Positions 24,713 to 33,023 of a stretch of DNA of 64,000 bases are shown one piece after another. The position numbers were made by a program, and so were the translations under genes. Every line of letters begins with the position of its first letter. Position 1 is the stretch's first letter. The notes under the pieces are model-generated. The model was not told where the DNA came from and ran no database searches. It saw nothing but the letters and a program-made list of their open reading frames with translations. The DNA is from Catellatospora methionotrophica. GTDB taxonomy: Bacteria > Actinomycetota > Actinomycetes > Mycobacteriales > Micromonosporaceae. The DNA lies in NCBI RefSeq assembly GCF_011297335.1, contig NZ_JAAOTJ010000001.1, forward strand, positions 620,001-684,000, written 5' to 3'.

Positions 24713-26587
24713 TCACGCCCTCGCGCTCGCGGTGTGCGAGCCGAACACGGCCACCCCGGCACCGCTCCGCTTGGCCTGGTACATCGCCTCGTCCGCCCGG
24801 CGGAGCAGGGTGTCGAACTCGGTGTCGGTGCCGGCCGCGACGCCGACGCTGCCGCGCACCCGCACGCTCCTGCCGTCGAGACTCGCCACGGCGGCCAGCC
24901 CGGACAGGATGCGCTCGGCCGTCGACACGGCGGCCTGCGCGGTGCTGTCACGCAGCAGCACGACGAACTCGTCGCCGCCCAGCCGGGCGACGAGGTCGTC
25001 GGGGCGCACCATCTTCCGCAGCCGCTCGGCGACCACCACCAGCAGCTCGTCGCCGACGTGGTGCCCGAACCGGTCGTTGACCTCCTTGAAGCCGTCGAGG
25101 TCGAGCAGCAGCACCGCGCTGCTCCCCCGGATCCGGTCCTGGGCGGAGAGCTGCTCGTTGAGCAGGGTGCGGTTGGCCAGGCCGGTGAGGCTGTCGTGGG
25201 TCGCCTGGTGCCGCAGCCGCCGCTGCAGGTCCTTGGCCTCGGTGACGTCCCGCAGATTGATCACGACGCCGTGCACCGAGGGGTCGTCCAGCAGGTTCCT
25301 GGAGACCAGTTCGAGGTACTTGACGGTACCGTCGGGCTGGCGTACGCACAGCTCCTCACGGTGCGCGGGGCGGCTGGACAGGTGCGTCGGCCAGCCGTGG
25401 CCGCCATCGCCGGGCAGGTGGGCCCGCAGCACCCCGCATGCGGGCCGGCCCACGGCCTCCTGCGGTGACACGCCCAGCACGCTGTGCAGGGACGGGCTCG
25501 CGTAGACGACGTCACCGGCACGGTCGACGACCAGGGTGACGTCCGAGGTGTTCTGCACCAGCGAGCGGAATCGCCGTTCCTGGGCGCTGAGCGAGGCCAT
25601 GGTCGCGTCGAGCTCGTCGATCAGCCGCTCGTTGTCGGTCGCGGTGACCTTCTGGCGTACGGTCACCAGCGCGGTGATCACCGCCATCCCCACGACGACA
25701 CCCCAGGTCGTGACGTCGAGTCCGTGTCGCCACAGCTGCACGATCAGCAGCACCTGGGCGGCGGCCACGGCCAGGTACGGCAGCGCACCGCCGAGCCGCC
25801 GCGGCGGGGGCACGGGCGCACCGGCGGGGTGCGTGATGCGCTCGACCTGCGGGGTGACCGCCAGCAGCGCCCCGGAGATCAACTTCGTGGTGAACAGCAG
25901 CCGCGCGTCGGGCTGCGGGCCGGTGAGCCCGTCGGTGGCGATGCCGATGGCCAGCAGCAGCAGCGCCGAGGTCCCGGTCGCCCCGGCCGCCGGTCCGAAC
26001 GGCGCGGACCCGCCGAGGACCAGCCGCACCATCGCGAACGCCGACACCACGACCACGCCGCTGGCCAGCAGGGTCAGCACGAGGTCGACCGCGTCGACCG
26101 GCATCGCGCCGCGGGCGTGCGCCAGCGCCCAGGTGAACACGGCCACGCCGCACATCACGGTGGCCGCGTCCAGCGCGACCCGCAGGCGCCGGCGGCCGGG
26201 CACGTCCAGCGGCCAGGTCAGCATGGGCCAGGTGATGGCGGCGACGCCCGCCACCGCGAAGGTCTTGGTGGCCAGCATCGGGCCCATCGCCCCCGGCCAC
26301 AGGCCGAACGCGGCGCACAACTGCACCACCGCACCGGTCACCAGGCACACCCCGCCCGCCGCCGCCCAACCCCAGAACGCGCGGGTACGCGGCTGTAGGT
26401 CGTGGTTTCGGGCCTGACGTAGCGCACCTGTCGTGTACACCGCCCAGAGCACGCACAGTGCGACGTACATCACCAGCCGCGCGTGCGGGCCGAACACCAC
26501 CGCCACCGCGGCGGCCAGGCTGAACGCCGCGGTGCCCAGCAGCACCGCCCATGCGGGCCGGCACGCCGGCTGCTCCACAGCCACCAC
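24713..26587 (-). CDS. Membrane PAS-GGDEF diguanylate cyclase
   Basis: A 624-residue signalling enzyme predicted to make cyclic di-GMP from two GTP. About eight membrane helices fill residues 10-320; a PAS domain (about 340-450) starts RFRSLVQNTSDVTLVVDRAG; the GGDEF domain (about 460-615) has the intact active-site RLGGDEF. An RxxD inhibitory site (RPDD) lies exactly five residues before GGDEF, so product feedback is expected. No EAL domain follows. Residues THDSLTGLANRTLLNEQL mark the start of the cyclase. The GTG at 26587 is the first start available and begins the hydrophobic region. Confidence 0.92.
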   Translation of the reverse strand: MVAVEQPACRPAWAVLLGTAAFSLAAAVAVVFGPHARLVMYVALCVLWAVYTTGALRQARNHDLQPRTRAFWGWAAAGGVCLVTGAVVQLCAAFGLWPGAMGPMLATKTFAVAGVAAITWPMLTWPLDVPGRRRLRVALDAATVMCGVAVFTWALAHARGAMPVDAVDLVLTLLASGVVVVSAFAMVRLVLGGSAPFGPAAGATGTSALLLLAIGIATDGLTGPQPDARLLFTTKLISGALLAVTPQVERITHPAGAPVPPPRRLGGALPYLAVAAAQVLLIVQLWRHGLDVTTWGVVVGMAVITALVTVRQKVTATDNERLIDELDATMASLSAQERRFRSLVQNTSDVTLVVDRAGDVVYASPSLHSVLGVSPQEAVGRPACGVLRAHLPGDGGHGWPTHLSSRPAHREELCVRQPDGTVKYLELVSRNLLDDPSVHGVVINLRDVTEAKDLQRRLRHQATHDSLTGLANRTLLNEQLSAQDRIRGSSAVLLLDLDGFKEVNDRFGHHVGDELLVVVAERLRKMVRPDDLVARLGGDEFVVLLRDSTAQAAVSTAERILSGLAAVASLDGRSVRVRGSVGVAAGTDTEFDTLLRRADEAMYQAKRSGAGVAVFGSHTASARA

Positions 26588-26643
26588 CCTAGTCCCGCGT
26601 CGATCGGGTGGGCGCGGATCCGGCTCGCCGCCGGGCGCGAGAC

Positions 26644-26671
26644 TTGCGGACCGGCTCCGCTGATGTTAAAT
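26644..26671 (+). promoter_or_regulatory. Candidate htpG promoter
   Basis: TTGCGG (26644-26649), a 16-base spacer and TTAAAT (26666-26671) form a moderate vegetative promoter directly before the CIRCE repeat, which would overlap the transcription start. Confidence 0.45.
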
Positions 26672-26676
26672 CTGCG

Positions 26677-26703
26677 TTGGCACTCCGACACGGTGAGTGC
26701 CAG
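26677..26703 (+). promoter_or_regulatory. CIRCE operator (HrcA site) of htpG
   Basis: TTGGCACTC (26677-26685), nine bases, then GAGTGCCAG (26695-26703). This is the classic CIRCE arrangement of 9-9-9 with only one mismatch between arms. HrcA bound here would block the start of htpG transcription at normal temperature. Confidence 0.88.
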
Positions 26704-26721
26704 CGGAGAGGAGCATCGCCG

Positions 26722-28587
26722 GTGAGTCAGGTCGAGACGTTCGAGTTTCAGGCGGAAGCGCAACAGCTGCTCCAGCTGATGATCCACTCCATCTACTCGA
26801 ACAAGGACGTCTTCCTCCGCGAGCTGGTCTCCAACGCCTCCGACGCCCTCGACAAGCTGCGGCTGGAGTCCCTGGTCGACAAGGAGCTCGACGCCGACAC
26901 CAGCGACCTGCACGTCGAGCTGGTGGCCGACCGGGACCAGCACACCCTCACCGTGCGCGACAACGGCATCGGCATGACGCGCGAACAGGTGATCGAGCTG
27001 ATCGGCACGATCGCCCGGTCCGGCACCGCCGAATTCGTCGACCGGTGGCGGCAGGCCAAGCACGACGGCACCGCCGAGCTCATCGGCAAGTTCGGCATCG
27101 GGTTCTACTCCAGCTTCATGGTCGCCGACCGGGTCGTGCTGGTGACCCGCCGCGCGGGCCAGAGCGAGGGCACCCGATGGGAGTCGACCGGCTCGGACAC
27201 GTACCAGCTGTCCACCGTGCCCGACGCCGCCCCCGGCACCGCGGTGACGCTGCACCTCAAGCCGGCCGACGAGGACAACCACCTGTTCGACTACGCCGAC
27301 CCGGCGGTGCTGCGCCGCATCGTCAAGCGTTACTCGGACTTCATCGCCTGGCCGATCCGGATGGCCGCCCCCGAGGCCGCGCAGTCCGAGACCCTGAACT
27401 CGATGAAAGCCCTGTGGTCCCGGTCCGCCGCCGAGATCAAGCCGGAGGAGTACACCGAGTTCTACCGGCACGTCAGCCACGACTGGACCGACCCGCTGGA
27501 GACGATCCACCTGCGCGCCGAGGGGGCGCTGGAGTTCGACGCGCTGCTGTTCCTACCCGCGAGCGCGCCGTACGACCTGCACATGCGCGGCGCCCGGCGC
27601 GGGGTCCAGCTCTACATCAAGCGCGTGTTCATCATGGACGACTGCGAGGCGCTGCTGCCGGAGTACCTGCGCTTCGTCAAGGGCGTCGTGGACTCGGCCG
27701 ACCTGTCGCTCAACGTCTCCCGGGAGATCCTGCAGCAGGACCGGCAGATCCAGACGATCCGCCGCCGCCTGGTCAAGAAGGTCCTCGGCACGCTCAAGGA
27801 CATGCTGGCCAAGGACCCGCAGCGGTATGCGGCGTTCTGGCGCGAGTTCGGCCAGGCGGTCAAGGAGGGGCTGGTCAACGACCCGGACAACCGCGCGGCG
27901 ATCCTCGACGTCGTCCAGCTGGCGTCCACCCACGACCTGGACCAGCCGACCACCCTGCGCGCGTACGTGGAGCGGATGAAGCCCGGCCAGACCGAGATCT
28001 TCCACCTCGTCGGCGAGCAGCGGGGCACCCTGGAGAACTCGCCGCACCTGGAGGCGTTCGCGGCCAACGGCGTCGAGGTGCTGCTGCTGCACGACCCGGT
28101 CGACGCGATGTGGGTCGACATGGTCGGCGACTTCGACGGCAAGCCGTTCACCTCGGCCAGCCGCGGCGAGGTCGACCTCAAGGCCGAGCACGAGCAGCCG
28201 CCCGCCGTGGAGGAGTACGCCGAGCTGCTGAGCTGGATGGGCGGCCGGCTGGCCGACCGGGTCAAGGAGGTGCGGCTGAGCTCGCGGCTGACCACCTCGG
28301 CGGCGTGCCTGGTGACCGACACGCTCGACGCGTCCCCGGCGCTGGAGAAGCTCTACCGGGCGATGGGGCAGGACCTGCCGGCGGCCAAGCGCATCCTGGA
28401 ACTGAACGCGCAGCACCCGCTGGTGGACAAGCTGCGCGCGGCCCACGGCGAGCGCGGCGACGACGACGGGCTGGCCGAGACCGCCGAGTTCCTGCACGCG
28501 ATGGCGGTGCTGGCCGAAGGCGGCGAGCTCGACGACCCGGCCGGGTTCACCCGGCGGCTGGCCGACCGCCTGTCCCGCACCCTGTGA
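26722..28587 (+). CDS. htpG: HtpG, bacterial Hsp90 chaperone
   Basis: A 621-residue cytosolic ATP-dependent chaperone, almost the length of the E. coli protein. The GHKL ATP site is intact: [17 protein letters not shown] and [12 protein letters not shown]. The middle domain ([30 protein letters not shown] read as shorter blocks) and the C-terminal dimerisation domain ([10 protein letters not shown]) are present. The GTG at 26722 follows GGAGAGGAG; the longer frame from 26608 would run across the promoter and CIRCE site, so it is rejected. Heat-stress control through HrcA is indicated by the CIRCE repeat 18 bases upstream. Confidence 0.96.
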
Positions 28588-28592
28588 CCTCG

Positions 28593-28625
28593 GCCGGACG
28601 GCGCACGGCCCGTGCGCCGTCCGGC
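28593..28625. terminator. Bidirectional terminator hairpin after htpG
   Basis: A perfect 15-bp stem (28593-28607 and 28611-28625) with a 3-base loop lies between the convergent htpG and ABC permease genes. Confidence 0.75.
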
Positions 28626-28632
28626 TGCCGCG

Positions 28633-29586
28633 TCACGCGATGTCGCGGCGGCGGTTGAGCACGACACCGATGGCACCGGCCACCAGCGCCCAGCCGGTCA
28701 GCACCAGCACGCCGACCCACCACGACGCGGCCTGCGGATACAGCTTCTCCGGCGAGACCATGACCTGTGACGCGATGGACGGCATGACGACCGCCGACGT
28801 CAGCACCCAGTCGCCGTGGATGAGGTAGGCCCGGATGAGGTTGAACACGCCCATCCCGCCGACGAATCCCCCGAGGTAGACGACCATCGCCGTGACGACC
28901 GCACCGATCTGGCTGTGGATGAGGGTGCCCAGGCCGAAGCCGAGCAGCGCCCACAGCAGGTACGCGACGAGGTTGAAGATGACGGCCCGCTGGACCGGCC
29001 ACTCGCCCAGGGAGTTCGTCAGCCCGAGGTTGTCGAAGAACACCAGCCCGGCGGCCAGCGACACGGCCCGCGACACGAGCCAGAACACGAACCCGAGCCC
29101 GAGCACGGCCAGCAGCTTGCCGAGCACCACGCGGGTGCGCTGAGGCGTGGTCAGGAACGTCGCGGTCGCCGTCTGATACTGGAACTCGTTGGTGATGACG
29201 AGCGCGCCCAGCAGCATCACCAGCAGCAGGCCGAAGAACTGGCCGCTGGTGAAGATGTTGCCGGCCGCGTTGACGGCCTGCAGGTGCAGGTCGTGCAGCT
29301 GGGCGAACTCCGCCCTGGCCGCGGCGACCTCGGCGGCGCCCATGCCGCGGCCCGGCTTGAACACCGCCGCGGTGTCGCGGGCTCGGGCGATGTGCTGGGC
29401 CGCCTCGGACATGTTGATGAACAGCGCGAGACCGGTGAAGACCAGTGACGCGATGCCGAACAGCCACCACGCGTTGGTCGTGGTGATCTTGCGGAGCTCG
29501 CTGCGGACGAGCCGGAGTCCGGGCACGCCGACGTGGGCGATCTCGGGGCGGTGCGCGGCCGGGGGCGCCTGGAGTGTCGCGGTCAT
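28633..29586 (-). CDS. ABC-2 type transporter permease
   Basis: A 317-residue membrane protein with about six helices (WWLFGIASLVFTGLALFI first) and a large extracytoplasmic loop after the first helix, followed by the FQYQTATATFLTTPQRTRVVLGK motif found in actinobacterial ABC-2 permeases. It overlaps the upstream ATPase gene by four bases, so the two make one exporter. The substrate is unknown; such pairs often move lipids, peptides or drugs. Confidence 0.87.
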   Translation of the reverse strand: MTATLQAPPAAHRPEIAHVGVPGLRLVRSELRKITTTNAWWLFGIASLVFTGLALFINMSEAAQHIARARDTAAVFKPGRGMGAAEVAAARAEFAQLHDLHLQAVNAAGNIFTSGQFFGLLLVMLLGALVITNEFQYQTATATFLTTPQRTRVVLGKLLAVLGLGFVFWLVSRAVSLAAGLVFFDNLGLTNSLGEWPVQRAVIFNLVAYLLWALLGFGLGTLIHSQIGAVVTAMVVYLGGFVGGMGVFNLIRAYLIHGDWVLTSAVVMPSIASQVMVSPEKLYPQAASWWVGVLVLTGWALVAGAIGVVLNRRRDIA

Positions 29587-30488
29587 CGAATGGCTGCCTT
29601 TCCGGCCGTCAGCTGGAGGAACACGTTCTCGAGGTCGCGGCGCTCGACGGTCAGCTCATGGATCTCCGCGCCCACCCGCAGCGCGGCCGCGCCGATCGCC
29701 GGCCCGTCCGCCCCCACGATCCGCAGCGCGCCGCCCCCGGCGGGGGTGACGGTGACGGCGTCGCCCAGCTCGGCGACCAGCGCCTCGGGACGGGGCGTGC
29801 GCACCAGCATCTGCGCGCTGCCCGCCGAGTCGATGACCTGGGCCAGCGGGCCCTGCTGGATCAGCCTGCCCGCCGCGATGATCACGACGTCGTCGGCGAG
29901 GAGTTCCATCTCGGACATGAGGTGGCTCGACACCAGCACCGTGCGGCCCTCGTCGGCGAGCGACTTGAGCAGGTCGCGCATCCACCGGATGCCCTCGGGG
30001 TCCAGCCCGTTGGCGGGTTCGTCCAGGATGAGCACGTCCGGGTCGCCGAGCAGCGCGGCGGCGATGCCCAGGCGCTGGCGCATACCCAGGGAGTAGCCCT
30101 TGAACTTGCGGTCCGCGGCCGGGGACAGCCCGACGGTGTCCAGCACGTCGTCGGCCCGGCTGATGGGGATCCCGGCCGCGTCGCACAGGATGCGCAGGTG
30201 GTTGCGGCCGGTGCGGCCCCGGTGCGCGCCGGAGGCCTCCAGCAGCGCGCCGACCTTGCGGATCGGGTCGGCGAGGTCGGCGTAGCGCTGCCCGCCGATG
30301 GTCGTGGTGCCCGCCGTGGGCCGGACCAGGTTGAGCACCATGCGCAGGGTGGTGGTCTTGCCCGCGCCGTTCGGCCCCAGGAAGCCGGTGACCCGGCCGG
30401 GGCTGACGGTGAACGACAGGTCGTCGACCGCGCGCACGTTCTTGTACAGCTTGGTCAGCCCGTTGACAGCGATGCCGTCGTCGGCCAT
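29583..30488 (-). CDS. ABC transporter ATP-binding protein
   Basis: A 301-residue ATPase with Walker A GPNGAGKTT, signature YSLGMRQRL, Walker B VLILDEPANGLD and switch His in SSHLM; the SLGMRQRL form is typical of BcrA-like drug and bacitracin exporters. The last 80 residues are the usual accessory domain. The ATG at 30488 was chosen at the start of the first beta strand; an in-frame upstream ATG (about 30545) would overlap a candidate operator. First gene of a two-gene exporter operon. Confidence 0.88.
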   Translation of the reverse strand: MADDGIAVNGLTKLYKNVRAVDDLSFTVSPGRVTGFLGPNGAGKTTTLRMVLNLVRPTAGTTTIGGQRYADLADPIRKVGALLEASGAHRGRTGRNHLRILCDAAGIPISRADDVLDTVGLSPAADRKFKGYSLGMRQRLGIAAALLGDPDVLILDEPANGLDPEGIRWMRDLLKSLADEGRTVLVSSHLMSEMELLADDVVIIAAGRLIQQGPLAQVIDSAGSAQMLVRTPRPEALVAELGDAVTVTPAGGGALRIVGADGPAIGAAALRVGAEIHELTVERRDLENVFLQLTAGKAAIR

Positions 30489-30521
30489 CGGCCACCCGCC
30501 CTTCGTCCGATACATAGAAGC

Positions 30522-30548
30522 GTGATGCATAGTAGTTCTAGGTATCAC
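30522..30548. promoter_or_regulatory. Candidate operator upstream of the ABC exporter
   Basis: GTGATGC (30522-30528) and GGTATCAC (30541-30548) form an imperfect inverted repeat in an AT-rich patch, with an overlapping direct repeat of ATACATAGAAG / ATGCATAGTAG. This is the style of GntR (YtrA) or PadR sites that often control BcrA-type exporters. No such regulator gene is adjacent. Confidence 0.4.
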
Positions 30549-30556
30549 GGCACGCA

Positions 30557-30593
30557 AGAACCCGGTGGCAGGGAACGCCGGTCACCGGGTTCT
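30557..30593 (-). terminator. Terminator hairpin after the lipoprotein gene
   Basis: An 11-bp stem (30557-30567 and 30583-30593) with a 15-base loop lies 31 bases past the stop of the minus-strand lipoprotein gene and before the exporter operon. Confidence 0.6.
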
Positions 30594-30623
30594 CGCGTCG
30601 GCAGCGTGGCTCGCTGCGCGGGG

Positions 30624-31139
30624 TCAGGCCGAGCAGAGCGCGCTGACGGCGCTGGCCTCAGAGAACGCCGTCCAGCCGTCGCTGATCGTGGCGAAGACCT
30701 TGCCGTCGTAGTCGGTGCCCGGCGCGGCGAGCTTCTTGCTCCACGCGTCCAGCCGGTCCACATCCGCCGTGAGCGCCTCGGCGAGCTTCGTGTCCGTGCT
30801 GGTCTTGAGCGCCGTCGCCAGGTACGCCCGGTAGCCGCCGACCGCCGTCCTCAGCTCGCCCAGCACCTTCTTCATCGCCGGGGCGCCGCCCTGGTAGTTG
30901 CCGTTGGCGAAGCCCGCGTACAGCGCCACCGCCTTGAAGATCTCCATCTGCGGCACCTTGCGCCCCTCGCAGAACACCTCGTCGCGGGCGCTGTCCGGTG
31001 ACGGGCTCGGCGACGGTGCGGCCGAGGTCACCGAAGCGCCGGGCGACGGAAGGGCGGTGGCGTCGGGCGAGGACCCGGCGCACGCGGCAGCGGTGGCGAG
31101 AACGGCGGTGAACAGCAACGGCAGGACGAGGCGGCGCAT
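30624..31139 (-). CDS. Small secreted lipoprotein
   Basis: A 171-residue protein from the ATG at 31139, beginning with MRRLVLPLLFTAVLATAAAC: a hydrophobic signal and a lipobox-like AAAC. A Pro/Ser linker (SPSPSPDS) follows, then a helical domain of about 120 residues with two remaining Cys (FCEGRK and ALCSA) likely to form a disulphide. I do not recognise the domain. A GGAG lies ten bases before the chosen start; an in-frame ATG seven codons earlier is an alternative. It stands as a single gene. Confidence 0.65.
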   Translation of the reverse strand: MRRLVLPLLFTAVLATAAACAGSSPDATALPSPGASVTSAAPSPSPSPDSARDEVFCEGRKVPQMEIFKAVALYAGFANGNYQGGAPAMKKVLGELRTAVGGYRAYLATALKTSTDTKLAEALTADVDRLDAWSKKLAAPGTDYDGKVFATISDGWTAFSEASAVSALCSA

Positions 31140-31367
31140 AGGTGACGTGCTCCATTTCATGATCGGATGAACGCCTCAGCCTTGCCTACCCCGCTGGGCG
31201 GGCGCAGGTCCGTTGCGCCACATTTCGATCACGAACGGGTCGATGACGGCCGCCGCTCGCGGCGCGGCTGCCATCTCCAGCGCGTCATGCTTGAGCGCCG
31301 CACCCTGCTGTCCCGGTGACTTCGGTGCGACCCCACCGACCGGACCGGACACCGTACGGTGTCGGCC

Positions 31368-31898
31368 ATGGCCGAAACTGACGCCCCACCCCCTCCCCGC
31401 AACAGGCGCGGCACCGCCGCAGTCGTCATGGCCGCACTGAGCCTGGTGCTGTCGCTGCTCGCCTGCGGCGCGGCCGGGTACGTCGTGGGCAAGGACGGGT
31501 TCGACCCGCTGCCCCTGCAGTCCGCACCGCAGCCGGCCACCGGGTCACAGGTGGAGGCGGTCGCCCATGTCACCCTGCCGCCCGGCACGGTGCTGCTCAG
31601 CGCCGTGTACAGCAACGGCCTGGAGACCAGGCTCTCGGCGAAGTTCCGGCTGCCCCGCGCCGCCCTGGCCGCCTTCGTCACCGCGGCGCAGTTCAGCGCG
31701 GCCCCGACGCCGGGCCTGCGCGCCATCGACAAGCAGCACGACGTCGGCGGCGGCAACCTCTGGGACCCGGAGACCGCCAAGACCGTCTCCGGTATCGAGG
31801 AGGAGACGCCCACCGGCGACGGCACCTACCGGCGGGTCATGTTCGGCCTTGACGATCCCGACTCCGTCACCGTGTACCTGCACGCCTCCCGCAACTGA
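31368..31898 (+). CDS. Single-pass membrane protein, hypothetical
   Basis: A 176-residue protein with a short basic Pro-rich cytoplasmic tail (PPPPRNRRG), one membrane helix (about residues 13-38, AVVMAALSLVLSLLACGAAG) and an external domain of about 130 residues with no Cys. The pattern of a DUF4190-like anchor plus small outer domain is common in actinobacteria, but I cannot name the domain. A GTG three codons upstream is an equal start candidate; neither has a clear ribosome site. It is convergent with the next gene across a strong hairpin. Confidence 0.6.
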   Translation: MAETDAPPPPRNRRGTAAVVMAALSLVLSLLACGAAGYVVGKDGFDPLPLQSAPQPATGSQVEAVAHVTLPPGTVLLSAVYSNGLETRLSAKFRLPRAALAAFVTAAQFSAAPTPGLRAIDKQHDVGGGNLWDPETAKTVSGIEEETPTGDGTYRRVMFGLDDPDSVTVYLHASRN

Positions 31899-31908
31899 AG
31901 CACCGGCA

Positions 31909-31940
31909 GGTGGCGGCGCCCGGACCGGGCTGCCGCCACC
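31909..31940. terminator. Bidirectional hairpin between convergent genes
   Basis: Two stacked perfect stems (9 bp, 31909-31917 with 31932-31940, and 6 bp, 31918-31923 with 31925-31930) with a single bulged base form a long GC hairpin 11 bases past one stop and 11 bases before the other. Confidence 0.7.
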
Positions 31941-31950
31941 GCTCACCGGA

Positions 31951-32412
31951 TCAGCCGCAGGACGTCGACCACTTGAAGCCGGCGATCTCGTTGTCGATGC
32001 GCGTCTGGTAGCCGCCGAGCCCCGCGCCGTGGTTGAACCACCAGTTGTACAGGTTGTCCCAGTACTCGCCGGGACCGATGCAGGCCCACGCGCCGGTGTA
32101 ACCGGTGTGGTAGTACAGCCGGGCGTAGTTGCCGTGCGTGGACTCGTTGACCAGCGACGAAGCCCGGTTGCGCATGCCGCCCGGGGTCTCCTCGAAGACG
32201 CAGTCGTCGCTCCAGTTGGAGTCGGAGTTGAACCAGGCGCAGCTCACGCTGTAGTTGTAGGCGTAGGCCCCGTCCCAGGCCCACAGGCAGCCCTTCAGGT
32301 CGGCCGACGTGCACCACGGGTGCCCGCTGCCCGCCTGCGCGGCCGCCGGGTTCAGCATGAGTGCCACGACCATGACGCCGGTCGCGAGCAGCCCTCGGTA
32401 CATCTTGCGCAT
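31951..32412 (-). CDS. Secreted protein of the I36 peptidase-inhibitor-like family (copy A)
   Basis: A 153-residue secreted protein. The signal peptide ends near AAAQAG (about 28). The mature part has four or five Cys and the I36-like segment NRASSLVNES then YARLYYHTGYTGAWACIGPGEYW, resembling the Streptomyces metalloproteinase inhibitor fold. It ends FKWSTSCG. An AAGGAGA ribosome site supports the ATG at 32412. A close paralogue lies directly upstream on the same strand and ends in the same octapeptide. Inhibitor activity is inference; many family members have other or unknown roles. Confidence 0.78.
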   Translation of the reverse strand: MRKMYRGLLATGVMVVALMLNPAAAQAGSGHPWCTSADLKGCLWAWDGAYAYNYSVSCAWFNSDSNWSDDCVFEETPGGMRNRASSLVNESTHGNYARLYYHTGYTGAWACIGPGEYWDNLYNWWFNHGAGLGGYQTRIDNEIAGFKWSTSCG

Positions 32413-32495
32413 GTTGCTCTCCTTGATGTGTCGCCGAGCCCGGTGAATGAGGGGTGGTGGCGTCCACCCACGACGCCACCACCAGCACGGTCGGA

Positions 32496-32945
32496 TCAGC
32501 CGCAGGACGTCGACCACTTGAAGCCGGCGATCTCGTTGTCGATCACGTAGTTGTAGCCGTCGCGCCCGGAGCCGCGGTTGAACCGCTTCACGGACAGGTC
32601 GTTCCAGTACTCGCCGGGGCCGACACACGCCCACGCGCCGGTGTAGCTGGGGTGGAAGTACAACCTCGCGTAGTTGCCGTGCGAGGACTGGTTCTCCAGC
32701 GACGAGGCCTGGTTGCGGAACCCGCCGCTCAGGCCCTCGGGGCAGTCGTCGCCCCAGTTGCCGTCGGAGTTGAACCAGGAGCACTGGTAGCCCTCGTTGT
32801 TGTACCAGGTCCAGGCGTACAGGCAGCCCGTGCCGTCCGACGACGGGCAGACCGGGGTCCCGGTGGCCTGGGCGGCCACGGGGCTGGCCAGGAGTGCCGC
32901 GACCATGGCCCCGGTCGCGAGCAGCCCCTTGTGGAGCAGACGCAT
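32496..32945 (-). CDS. Secreted protein of the I36 peptidase-inhibitor-like family (copy B)
   Basis: A 149-residue paralogue of the downstream gene, with signal peptide MRLLHKGLLATGAMVAALL and a cleavage site near AAQATG. Shared features are the FNSDGNWGDDC and FRNQASSLENQSSHGNYARL blocks and the end DNEIAGFKWSTSCG. The two copies differ most in the region before the last 20 residues (VKRFNRGSGRDGYNYV versus YNWWFNHGAGLGGYQT), so they may bind different targets. Tandem duplication is clear. A GGGAG site precedes the ATG. Confidence 0.78.
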   Translation of the reverse strand: MRLLHKGLLATGAMVAALLASPVAAQATGTPVCPSSDGTGCLYAWTWYNNEGYQCSWFNSDGNWGDDCPEGLSGGFRNQASSLENQSSHGNYARLYFHPSYTGAWACVGPGEYWNDLSVKRFNRGSGRDGYNYVIDNEIAGFKWSTSCG

Positions 32946-33023
32946 GCTGTTCTCCCTCGTGTGTGGTGCACCGCGGTCCGTTCGCCGCGGAATCCAGGTG
33001 CCGCCCGCCGCCGGCGGTTCAGG

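Noticed and set aside
26608-26721. 38-codon N-terminal extension of HtpG
   Set aside because: It would lie over the promoter and CIRCE repeat, and HtpG family proteins begin near the GTG at 26722.
30489-30557. N-terminal extension of the ABC ATPase from an upstream ATG
   Set aside because: It runs through an AT-rich candidate operator, and ATPases of this class start close to the first strand (IAVNGLTKLY).
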